A stretch of 23,041 nt of DNA, taken from contig DKTR01000089.1 of NCBI GenBank assembly GCA_002473385.1, forward strand, positions 1-23,041, given 5' to 3'. A model generated the notes under the pieces. The model did no database searches, was not told the origin of the DNA, and worked only from the letters and a program-made list of their open reading frames with translations. Both the position numbers and the translations under genes were made by a program. The stretch is from Lachnospiraceae bacterium UBA7225 (GTDB taxonomy: Bacteria; Bacillota; Clostridia; Lachnospirales; Lachnospiraceae). Shown in pieces: positions 14,040 to 20,664 of the stretch (positions are counted from its first letter, which is position 1; each line of letters opens with the position of its first letter).

Positions 14040-15665
14040 ATGTCATATACTGCTTTATACCGCAAATTCCGTCCTGATACTTTTACAGATGTGAAGGGAC
14101 AGGACGCAGTTGTGCAGACACTGAAAAATCAGATAAAATCAGAGCGCATCGGACATGCCTATTTGTTCTGCGGGACAAGGGGAACCGGAAAGACCACCAT
14201 TGCCAAGATCATGGCGAGGGCGGTGAACTGCGAGCATCCGGTAGATGGCAGTCCGTGCAACGAGTGTGCTTCCTGCCGTGCAATTGCGGCGGGAAGCTCT
14301 TTGAATGTCATAGAAATTGATGCGGCATCCAACAACGGCGTAGACAATATCCGCGAAATCCGCGAAGAGGTCTCTTATTCGCCGACAGAGGGACGCTATA
14401 AAGTTTATATTATCGATGAAGTTCATATGCTTTCTATCGGCGCATTTAATGCGCTTTTAAAAACGCTGGAAGAACCACCCTCTTATGTTATTTTTATTCT
14501 CGCCACGACGGAGGCAAACAAGCTTCCGGTGACGATTCTTTCCCGGTGCCAGCGCTACGATTTCAAGCGCATTCCGGTGGCGACCATTGAGGAAAGACTG
14601 CAGGAGCTGCTCGCGGCGGAAAAGCTGGAAGCGGAGGAAAAGGCGGTCCGCTATATTGCGCGCAAGGCGGATGGCGCGCTGCGCGATGCATTAAGCCTGC
14701 TCGATCAGTGTATTGCGTTTTTTCCTGGTCAGCGGCTTACTTATGAGCAGGCGCTGGAGGTACTTGGAGCGGTGGATACGGAGGTATTCAGCCGTATTCT
14801 GCGCAGGATATTGAAACAGGATGTGCGCGGTCTGATGGAGGAGCTGGAGGAGCTGGTAATGCAGGGGCGTGAGCTGGGGCAGTTTGTGACCGATTTTACC
14901 TGGTATCTGCGGAATCTCCTGCTTTTGAAATCCTCAGATGATATGGAAGAGGTGCTGGATGTTTCAGAGGAAAATTTAAAGCTTCTGCAGGAAGAGGCAG
15001 GGATGGTCCGGGAGGACACGCTGATGCGTTATATCCGCATTTTTTCTGAACTGTCAAACCGCATGCGGTATGAATCGTCAAAGCGGATCGCGCTGGAGGT
15101 GGCGCTGATTAAATTGTGCCGCCCGCAGATGGAGACGGACTATACCTCTATCCTGGAACGGATACGCAGTCTTGAACGGCAACTGGCGGAGGGCGTGGTA
15201 ATTGCGCAGCAGGCGGGCAGCACCGTAAATGGACCGGTAAATACGCCTGTACAGACAGATGCTGCTCTGACGGAGGAGACACCGGCAAAGGCGGCGCCGG
15301 AGGATGTGCAGAGAGCGGCATCTATGTGGAAGAGTATTGCGAATGAAGCAGGCGGAAGATTTGGCATGGTGCTTCAGACAAAAGCGGAGCCGCGTTACGA
15401 TCCGTCGGAGGATGGAAGCTGCCTGTATGTTGTGTTTCAGGATTTCCAGGGTGAAAAATATATTCATGATGCAGAGAAGAAGGCACTGCTGGAGAATATA
15501 ATTGAATCGAAAACAGGAAAAAAGGTTGATATAAAAATGGTTCTGGCGGCGGACATGGGAAATGGCAGCCAGAAGCTGTATGCTGTATCTGTTGAAGAAA
15601 AATTGCGGGAAAAGATTCATAATATAGAAATTGAGGTAGACGATTCCCCGGTGGATGTGTTTTAA
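14040..15665 (+). CDS. dnaX: DNA polymerase III subunit gamma/tau
   Basis: This is the ATPase of the clamp loader, which places the sliding clamp on DNA and links polymerases at the fork. The 541-residue protein has the full AAA+ module: HAYLFCGTRGTGKTTIAK (Walker A, Lys51), zinc ligands Cys64, Cys73, Cys76 and Cys79, DEVHMLS (Walker B) and ILSRCQRYDFKRI (sensor 1/SRC). After about residue 380 the sequence becomes a low-conservation linker and then a C-terminal domain (MWKSIANEAGGRFG to the end). AGGAG overlaps the pfkA stop and precedes the ATG. An in-frame A_AAA_AAG at 15518-15524 could yield a shorter 496-residue form (listed separately). It heads the common Firmicute order dnaX-ybaB-recR. 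Confidence 0.96.
   Translation: MSYTALYRKFRPDTFTDVKGQDAVVQTLKNQIKSERIGHAYLFCGTRGTGKTTIAKIMARAVNCEHPVDGSPCNECASCRAIAAGSSLNVIEIDAASNNGVDNIREIREEVSYSPTEGRYKVYIIDEVHMLSIGAFNALLKTLEEPPSYVIFILATTEANKLPVTILSRCQRYDFKRIPVATIEERLQELLAAEKLEAEEKAVRYIARKADGALRDALSLLDQCIAFFPGQRLTYEQALEVLGAVDTEVFSRILRRILKQDVRGLMEELEELVMQGRELGQFVTDFTWYLRNLLLLKSSDDMEEVLDVSEENLKLLQEEAGMVREDTLMRYIRIFSELSNRMRYESSKRIALEVALIKLCRPQMETDYTSILERIRSLERQLAEGVVIAQQAGSTVNGPVNTPVQTDAALTEETPAKAAPEDVQRAASMWKSIANEAGGRFGMVLQTKAEPRYDPSEDGSCLYVVFQDFQGEKYIHDAEKKALLENIIESKTGKKVDIKMVLAADMGNGSQKLYAVSVEEKLREKIHNIEIEVDDSPVDVF
15518..15524 (+). promoter_or_regulatory. dnaX: Possible -1 ribosomal frameshift heptamer in dnaX
   Basis: The seven bases A AAA AAG lie exactly in frame (codons GGA AAA AAG GTT GAT). 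A -1 slip would read GGT and then TGA, giving a protein ending Lys-Lys-Gly at residue 496. The E. coli dnaX site is the same heptamer followed by one codon and a stop. A complementary pair TTCTGGC (15541-15547) and GCCAGAA (15568-15574) could form a downstream stem. An upstream SD-like stimulator at the right distance is not evident. Function is unproven. Confidence 0.4.
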
Positions 15666-15672
15666 TAATTAA

Positions 15673-15720
15673 GATGACGGAGCAATCCGCAGGCATCATA
15701 GCCGGGGGCTTTTGACCCCG
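15673..15720 (+). other. Two small hairpins in the dnaX-ybaB intergenic region
   Basis: Hairpin 1: GATG..CGGA-GCAA-TCCG..CATC (15673-15697), with a GNRA-type tetraloop. Hairpin 2: CGGGG (15703-15707) pairs with CCCCG (15716-15720). Neither is followed by a T-run, so they are unlikely to be full terminators. They may be processing or stability elements. No promoter is obvious in this gap of about 100 bases, so ybaB and recR probably share the dnaX transcript. Confidence 0.35.
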
Positions 15721-15768
15721 ACATCATAATAAAAGAAGTAAGGCGAAACAAATAAGGAGGATCTGAAC

Positions 15769-16113
15769 ATGGCAAAACGCGGAGGTTTCCCGGGCGGAAT
15801 GCCGGGCAACATGAATAACTTAATGAAACAGGCGCAGAAGATGCAGAAACAGATGGAAGAGAATCAGAAAGCGCTTGAGGAGAAGGAATTTACGGCTGCT
15901 GCAGGCGGCGGAGCTGTGGAGGTGACGATTTCCGGCAAACGGGAGGTACTGAAGGTCAGCCTGAAGGAAGAAGTGGTGGATCCGGATGATATTGAGATGC
16001 TGGAGGATCTGATCGTGGCGGCGACAAATGAGGCGCTGCGCAAGGTAGAAGAGGAATCGGGCGCGGTAATGTCGAAGCTGGCAGGCGGTTTTGGCGGAGG
16101 GTTCCCGTTCTGA
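15769..16113 (+). CDS. ybaB: YbaB/EbfC-family nucleoid-associated DNA-binding protein
   Basis: This 114-residue protein is a small dimeric DNA-binding protein of the YbaB/EbfC family, found between dnaX and recR in many bacteria. A Gly/Met-rich N-terminus (GGFPGGMPGNMNNLMKQAQKMQKQM) leads into a helix, then the conserved AAAGGGAVEVTISGKREVLKVSL core and the LEDLIVAATNEALRKVEEE helix, and a Gly-rich FGGGFPF tail. AAGGAGG precedes the ATG. Its TGA overlaps the recR ATG by one base (TGATG), so the two are coupled. The role in recombination or nucleoid organisation is known only for relatives. Confidence 0.95.
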   Translation: MAKRGGFPGGMPGNMNNLMKQAQKMQKQMEENQKALEEKEFTAAAGGGAVEVTISGKREVLKVSLKEEVVDPDDIEMLEDLIVAATNEALRKVEEESGAVMSKLAGGFGGGFPF

Positions 16114-16709
16114 TGGAATACTATAGCAGGCAGATCAGCCGCCTGATCGAAGAATTTTCCAAACTCCCCGGAATTGGCGCCAAATCTGCGCAGCGCATGG
16201 CGTTCCACATTATCAGCCGCCCGGTGGAGGAGGTAAAAGCACTCTCCCAGGCGATTCTTGATGCCAGAGAAAATGTGCGCTACTGCAGGCAGTGCTTTAC
16301 GCTGACGGACAGCGAGCTGTGTCCGATCTGCAGCAATCCAAAGCGGGATGCAAAGACCATTATGGTCGTGGAAAATACCAGGGATCTGGCGGCGTATGAA
16401 AAAACCGGAAAATATGAGGGTGTGTATCATGTTCTGCACGGTGCGATCTCCCCGATGCTGGGGATCGGTCCCAATGACATTCGTCTGAAGGAGCTTATGC
16501 AGCGCCTTCAGGGGGATGTGGATGAGGTCATTATTGCTACCAATTCCAGTCTGGAGGGGGAGACGACAGCTATGTATATCAGCAAGCTGATTAAGCCGAC
16601 CGGCATAAAGGTTACGCGGATTGCCAGCGGCGTTCCCGTGGGCGGTGATCTGGAGTATATCGATCAGGTGACGCTTCTGCGTGCGCTGGAGGGCAGGACA
16701 GAGCTGTAG
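16113..16709 (+). CDS. recR: Recombination mediator protein RecR
   Basis: RecR works with RecO (and RecF) to load RecA at single-strand gaps. The 198-residue length is standard. Order of features: an N-terminal helix-hairpin-helix (LPGIGAKSAQRMAFHII), a four-Cys zinc finger (CRQC...CPIC), a Toprim domain (MVVENTRDLAAYEKTG...YHVLHGAISPMLGIGP), and the C-terminal IASGVPVGGDLEYIDQVTLLRALEGR signature. The start overlaps the ybaB stop, with GGCGGAGGG upstream as ribosome binding site. It ends the dnaX-ybaB-recR unit; no clear terminator follows. Confidence 0.97.
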   Translation: MEYYSRQISRLIEEFSKLPGIGAKSAQRMAFHIISRPVEEVKALSQAILDARENVRYCRQCFTLTDSELCPICSNPKRDAKTIMVVENTRDLAAYEKTGKYEGVYHVLHGAISPMLGIGPNDIRLKELMQRLQGDVDEVIIATNSSLEGETTAMYISKLIKPTGIKVTRIASGVPVGGDLEYIDQVTLLRALEGRTEL

Positions 16710-16794
16710 AGGGACGAACATGATTGATTATGGATTGGATTGTGCATTTGACCCCATGATGCTTTCGGTTTTTTCTCGGAAAATTATGATCTTG

Positions 16795-16824
16795 CGGCAT
16801 CAAAAGCATGTACTTTCGATGCCG
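16795..16824. repeat. 30-base interrupted inverted repeat upstream of the transketolase genes
   Basis: CGGCATC (16795-16801) and GATGCCG (16818-16824) are perfect complements. Inside them AAAG and CTTT also pair after one mismatch, leaving a CATGTA centre. The repeat covers the -35 region of the candidate promoter ending at 16837 and lies 43 bases before the transketolase start. It could be an operator or, less likely because no T-run follows, the terminator of recR. Confidence 0.55.
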
Positions 16825-16837
16825 TTTGTGATACACT
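16809..16837 (+). promoter_or_regulatory. Candidate promoter for the split transketolase genes
   Basis: TGTACT (16809-16814), a 17-base spacer and TACACT (16832-16837). The -35 is weak and sits inside the inverted repeat at 16795-16824, so regulation by a bound protein is plausible. The leader would be about 25 bases, ending in AGGAGGG before the ATG. Confidence 0.45.
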
Positions 16838-16867
16838 AAACATATTAAATCAATACAGGAGGGCAAT

Positions 16868-17707
16868 ATGAACAAGTTAGAGTTACAAAAGACTGCTAAT
16901 GAGATCCGCAAAGGAATCGTTACAGCAGTTCATAGTGCAAAGGCAGGGCATCCGGGCGGCTCCCTGTCGGCAGCAGAGGTGTTTACATATCTCTATTTTG
17001 AAGAAATGAATATCGACCCGAAGGATCCGAAGAAGCCGGATCGTGACCGCTTTGTTCTCTCAAAAGGACACACAGCCCCGGGGCTTTACTCCGCACTGGC
17101 ACACAGAGGATATTTTCCGGTTGAGGATCTGAAGACACTGCGTAAGCTTGGTTCTTATCTGCAGGGTCATCCGAGTATGCAGTACATTCCTGGCGTTGAT
17201 ATGTCCAGCGGCTCTCTCGGACAGGGTATTTCCGCAGCATGCGGTATGGCGCTTTCTGCTAAACTGAGCAATGAGGATTATCGTGTTTATACGCTGCTTG
17301 GCGACGGAGAGATTCAGGAAGGTCAGGTCTGGGAAGCGGCAATGTTCGCAGGCGCAAGAAAGCTGGACAACCTGGTAGTGATCGTGGACAACAACGGTCT
17401 GCAGATCGACGGCAGAATTGAGGATGTATGTAATCCGTACCCGATTGACAAAAAATTCGAGGCATTCAATTTCCACGTAATTAATGTGGCGGACGGTAAC
17501 GACTTCGACCAGTTAAAAGCTGCTTTTGACGAGGCGAGAGCCACCAAGGGCATGCCGACGGCGATTGTTATGAAGACTGTGAAGGGAAAAGGCGTTTCCT
17601 TTATGGAAAACCAGGCATCCTGGCATGGCACTGCTCCAAACGACGAGCAGTATGCTGTTGCTATGGCAGATTTAGAAAAGGTGGGTGAAGCATTATGTCA
17701 GATGTAA
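16868..17707 (+). CDS. Transketolase, N-terminal (thiamine diphosphate-binding) subunit
   Basis: This 279-residue protein is the first half of transketolase, which moves two-carbon ketol units between sugar phosphates in the pentose phosphate pathway. It holds the ThDP/Mg-binding domain: SAKAGHPGGSLSAAEV near residue 24, RDRFVLSKGHTAPGLYSAL, HPSM...GVDMSSGSLGQGISAA, and the GDGEIQEGQVWEAAMFAG motif (Asp146) with VDNNGLQIDG downstream. Split transketolases of this type are common in Clostridia and archaea. AGGAGGG precedes the ATG. The last 13 bases overlap the C-terminal-half gene, consistent with coupled synthesis of equal amounts. Confidence 0.95.
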   Translation: MNKLELQKTANEIRKGIVTAVHSAKAGHPGGSLSAAEVFTYLYFEEMNIDPKDPKKPDRDRFVLSKGHTAPGLYSALAHRGYFPVEDLKTLRKLGSYLQGHPSMQYIPGVDMSSGSLGQGISAACGMALSAKLSNEDYRVYTLLGDGEIQEGQVWEAAMFAGARKLDNLVVIVDNNGLQIDGRIEDVCNPYPIDKKFEAFNFHVINVADGNDFDQLKAAFDEARATKGMPTAIVMKTVKGKGVSFMENQASWHGTAPNDEQYAVAMADLEKVGEALCQM

Positions 17708-18633
17708 AGAAGATTGCAACCAGAGAGAGTTACGGCAACGCGCTGGTAGAGGTAGGAAAGGAAAATCCAAACGTGATCGTTCTGGACGCTGACCTTGCGG
17801 CAGCTACCAAAACAGGTACATTTAAAAAAGTATTCCCGGAGCGTCATATTGACTGTGGTATCGCAGAGTGTAATATGACCGGCGTGGCAGCAGGTCTTGC
17901 GACGACCGGAAAAATTCCGTTTATCAGTTCCTTTGCAATGTTTGCAGCAGGACGCAACTTTGAGCAGGTGCGTAATTCCATAGGATATCCGCATCTGAAT
18001 GTGAAGATTGGCGCAACTCACGCCGGCATCTCTGTTGGGGAAGACGGCGCAAGCCATCAGTGTAATGAGGATATCGCTCTTATGAGAACAATTCCGGGTA
18101 TGGTCGTAGTATGCCCGTCCGATGATGTGGAAGCAAAGGCAGCTGTGAGGGCAGCTGTAGAGCATGAGGGACCGGTATATCTGCGCTTCGGACGTCTTGC
18201 TGTTCCGGTGATCAATGACCGTCCGGATTATAAATTCGAGCTTGGTAAGGGCGTTGTACTCCGCGAGGGGAAGGATCTTACTATTGTTGCAACCGGTCTT
18301 CCGGTGGCTGAGTGTCTGGCGGCAGCAGAAAAGCTTGCAGAGGACGGCATTGACGCAAAGGTTATTAATATCCACACCATCAAACCGCTGGACGAGGAGC
18401 TGATCGTCGCAGCGGCAAAGGAAACCGGAAAAGTTGTAACGGTAGAAGAACATTCCGTGATCGGCGGTCTTGGCAGCGCTGTCTGCGATTGTCTGTGCGC
18501 AAATGCGCCGACGAAGGTTCTGAAAATCGGCATGAATGATAAATTCGGTGAGTCTGGTGCGGCAGTGGCGCTGCTTCATAAATACGGACTGGATGCGGAA
18601 GGCATCTACAATAAGATCAAAGAGTGGGTGTAA
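17695..18633 (+). CDS. Transketolase, C-terminal (pyrimidine-binding and C-terminal domain) subunit
   Basis: This 312-residue protein supplies the second half of the enzyme. It carries the Pyr domain (ATRESYGNALVEVGKENPNVIVLDADLAAATKTGTF, then PERHIDCGIAECNMTGVAAGLA, whose Glu activates thiamine diphosphate) and the C-terminal domain (VNIHTIKPLDEELIVAAAKETGKVVTVEEHSVIGGLGSAV). Both halves must assemble to form the active site. The ATG overlaps the upstream gene by 13 bases, with AAGGTGGG as ribosome binding site. The 3' end overlaps that of the convergent yyaC gene by 17 bases. 1-deoxyxylulose-5-phosphate synthase is excluded because that enzyme is one chain and has different motifs. Confidence 0.95.
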   Translation: MSDVKKIATRESYGNALVEVGKENPNVIVLDADLAAATKTGTFKKVFPERHIDCGIAECNMTGVAAGLATTGKIPFISSFAMFAAGRNFEQVRNSIGYPHLNVKIGATHAGISVGEDGASHQCNEDIALMRTIPGMVVVCPSDDVEAKAAVRAAVEHEGPVYLRFGRLAVPVINDRPDYKFELGKGVVLREGKDLTIVATGLPVAECLAAAEKLAEDGIDAKVINIHTIKPLDEELIVAAAKETGKVVTVEEHSVIGGLGSAVCDCLCANAPTKVLKIGMNDKFGESGAAVALLHKYGLDAEGIYNKIKEWV

Positions 18634-19174
18634 ATGCCAGCAGAATCCCCTGGAAGATGCACTCTGCCAGCGACATCACGGCTGACAGGCGCGTTGTCTG
18701 AAGGATGAGCTGCGAAAATTCGCCGGTGGTATTGATGATACCGGTGATGGAGATATCGCCCACCTCCATCAGTTTTTTATCTACACCTGAGCCGGGGCAG
18801 AGACTGCCGTGGGAGATGGTGATATAGTGCTGATGGTGTCTGGCTCCAAGGGAGGCATCAACGGCGATGACCGGGCTGTATGGGTGGAAGTATTTTACAG
18901 AACGCATGGCGTCCTTCAGATTCAGCGCGTGAATCGGGAAATCCAGTGTTCCATACACCGGCAGCGTAAAGTTATCGGCATACTGAAGTCTTGTACCGAC
19001 CAGCGGTCCCAGGCTGTCGCCGGTCACGCGGTCACTTCCGATACAGACGAAGACAGGCGGCACTTCCGGCGGGCAAACAACAGAAATCAACTGTCCCAGC
19101 TGCGCAGCAAGCAGCTTTGGGGCAGTTTTTTCTTTTCCGTTAATGTAATGAACCTTTGAAGAAATTGTTTTCAT
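18617..19174 (-). CDS. yyaC: YyaC/DUF1256 sporulation-associated putative protease
   Basis: This 185-residue minus-strand protein belongs to the YyaC family (DUF1256), annotated as a spore protease-like protein with a fold related to hydrogenase-maturation peptidases. Key segments: VFVCIGSDRVTGDSLGPLVGTRL (about residues 41-63), YGTLDFPIHALNL, VIAVDASLGARHHQHYITISHGSLCPGSGVDKKLMEVGDISITGI, and a C-terminal helix. In B. subtilis the gene is expressed in the developing forespore; its exact substrate is unknown to me. Presence suggests the host can sporulate or descends from a spore former. The ATG is preceded (on its strand) by AAAGGAC. It is the only clear minus-strand gene in the window. Confidence 0.9.
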   Translation of the reverse strand: MKTISSKVHYINGKEKTAPKLLAAQLGQLISVVCPPEVPPVFVCIGSDRVTGDSLGPLVGTRLQYADNFTLPVYGTLDFPIHALNLKDAMRSVKYFHPYSPVIAVDASLGARHHQHYITISHGSLCPGSGVDKKLMEVGDISITGIINTTGEFSQLILQTTRLSAVMSLAECIFQGILLAFTPTL

Positions 19175-19202
19175 AAATATTTGTCCTTTTATTCCTGTAA
19201 AG

Positions 19203-19232
19203 TATTGTATCGCATTGCTATTCTCTTTATTC
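19203..19232 (-). promoter_or_regulatory. Possible sporulation-type promoter for yyaC
   Basis: On the minus strand, GAATA (19232-19228) and CGATACAATA (19212-19203) are 15 bases apart, 28 bases before the yyaC start. This partly fits a forespore sigma-F/G promoter (GYWTA, then a GG..A.A.T box). TACAAT alone could also be a sigma-A -10. The match is weak. Confidence 0.3.
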
Positions 19233-19303
19233 CTTCTTAAGTGTGTCCTCCCTGAGAAAAAATATACCAGCTATTCGCGCGCAGCATTTGTCGAAGGAAT
19301 TGC

Positions 19304-19331
19304 TTGTTCGCGGTTTCTGTTTCGCTAAAAT
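19304..19331 (+). promoter_or_regulatory. Weak candidate promoter for the MPN-LysM gene
   Basis: TTGTTC (19304-19309), a 16-base spacer and TAAAAT (19326-19331), 50 bases before the ATG at 19381. A promoter must lie between the divergent yyaC gene and this gene; this is the best fit I see, but both boxes are imperfect. Confidence 0.3.
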
Positions 19332-19380
19332 TTGCAAAAAATATATGTTAGGCTGATTCCAAAAAGGAGTGAGTATAAAT

Positions 19381-20580
19381 ATGCCAGAAACAAGCAAAGA
19401 ATGGAAAATGCCGAAAAATATCCGGCAGATTGGAGACGGAGGCGGAAACCGGAAGGTTTATATTGAAGACTATGTAATTACCTTTCTGGAGAGAATCTCG
19501 GCGGAGGATAAAAAGAAAAAAGCTGTGCTGCTGGGAGAAGTGCGTCAGCCGGAGCTTTATCCCTGCATTTTTGTAAGCGGTGCCATAGAGACAGACAGCC
19601 TTTCTATGGATGAAGGGGAGCGGAAGGCGTTGCAGGAAAAAATGGAGCGCTGCTTTGCCGGAAAATGCGTTGTGGGATGGTTTGTGACGGCGGAGGAGTC
19701 CCCGGTTCGTGCGACGATGGAAATGAAGGAAATATTCCAGAAAGAGTTTCCGGGTGAGGATCAGGTGCTGATTGTGCGGGATGAACAGGAGGATGAGACC
19801 TCTGTTTTTATGATGGAGGAAGAGGAACCGGTAATGCAGCCGGGTTTTTATATTTATTACGACAAAAATCCGGCGATGCAGGAGTATATGGTTGCGCAGA
19901 ATGAGGGAAAATCATTAGAAAAGGAGGAGCCGGTGAAGGATGATGCCATCAGGCGCTTCCGCAAAATCATTAAAGAGAAGAAGAAAATACCACAGATCAC
20001 GATGCCGAAAAGGGGGCGGCTGGTTTATCTCACCGGTGGTTTTCTGGTGGTGACAGTGCTGGCGCTTGGTGTTACCATGGTCTATAATTATGATAAAATG
20101 AAGGATGTGGAGCAGAGCCTGGCGCGGCTGACAAACAATGTAGACAGTCAGAGCAGTTATCTGGAGGAGGATGCAGGGGCGGCGCAGGTAATGTTACATA
20201 TGGATAATGGAATCGAATTGCAGACGGAGATAATGACAGAGATACAGACGGCGGAAACGGTGGATACATCTGCAGCACAGTCTGCCGTAAACAGCACAGA
20301 GACCGGAAGCTCTGCAGCAGAGCAGACCATACAGAGCGGTATGCAGACTGAGGCAGGGATCACTGCGCAGACAGAACCGGAGACAGAGAGTGGAACCGGT
20401 ACACAAGTGCAGACATCGGCAATTGCGCGGGCTTCCTATACAGTGAAAGCGGGTGATACGCTCGCCGGAATCAGTGAGATGTATTATGGCAGCCTGGAAA
20501 AAGTGGCGGAAATATGTACACTGAACGGTATTGATGATGAAAATACGATCCTTCCAGGGCAGAAAATTTTACTTCCATAA
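19381..20580 (+). CDS. Membrane protein with N-terminal MPN/JAB-like domain and C-terminal LysM domain
   Basis: This 399-residue protein has three parts. Residues about 20-150 (VYIEDYVITFLERI...KKAVLLGEVR...IFVSGAIETD...CVVGWFVTAEESP...VLIVRDEQ) resemble the MPN/JAB fold in strand order, but the GW segment at residues 99-103 lacks the HSHP zinc motif, so no metalloprotease activity is expected. A charged region leads to one membrane segment (about 213-233, LVYLTGGFLVVTVLALGVTMVY). A Ser/Thr/Gln/Glu-rich outer linker follows, then a LysM domain (about 352-399, YTVKAGDTLAGISEMYYGS to LPGQKILLP) that should bind peptidoglycan. ATG 19381 is chosen because AAGGAG (19364-19369) overlaps the alternative GTG at 19369. 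The orientation places the MPN-like part in the cytoplasm. The biological role is unknown. Confidence 0.8.
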   Translation: MPETSKEWKMPKNIRQIGDGGGNRKVYIEDYVITFLERISAEDKKKKAVLLGEVRQPELYPCIFVSGAIETDSLSMDEGERKALQEKMERCFAGKCVVGWFVTAEESPVRATMEMKEIFQKEFPGEDQVLIVRDEQEDETSVFMMEEEEPVMQPGFYIYYDKNPAMQEYMVAQNEGKSLEKEEPVKDDAIRRFRKIIKEKKKIPQITMPKRGRLVYLTGGFLVVTVLALGVTMVYNYDKMKDVEQSLARLTNNVDSQSSYLEEDAGAAQVMLHMDNGIELQTEIMTEIQTAETVDTSAAQSAVNSTETGSSAAEQTIQSGMQTEAGITAQTEPETESGTGTQVQTSAIARASYTVKAGDTLAGISEMYYGSLEKVAEICTLNGIDDENTILPGQKILLP

Positions 20581-20664
20581 ACGGGAAAATCGTGTTACGA
20601 TGGACGCATGGCACAGCAGCCAGTGGACACAGAAAAAACAGATTTATAAACGGAGTACCGATTG

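Noticed and set aside
15666..15768. A small signal recognition particle RNA near dnaX
   Set aside because: The gap is about 100 bases and lacks the conserved GGNAA/GNAR SRP helix 8 sequence; only two short hairpins are visible.
15864..16721. 285-codon minus-strand open frame across ybaB and recR
   Set aside because: It is fully antisense to two certain genes and its composition is that of a complementary-strand shadow.
17698..18579. 293-codon minus-strand open frame opposite the transketolase C-terminal gene
   Set aside because: It is antisense to a conserved gene, with Cys/His-rich shadow composition and no domain.
18809..19159. 116-codon plus-strand open frame opposite yyaC
   Set aside because: The minus-strand frame carries clear YyaC family motifs; this one has no recognisable sequence and no ribosome binding site.
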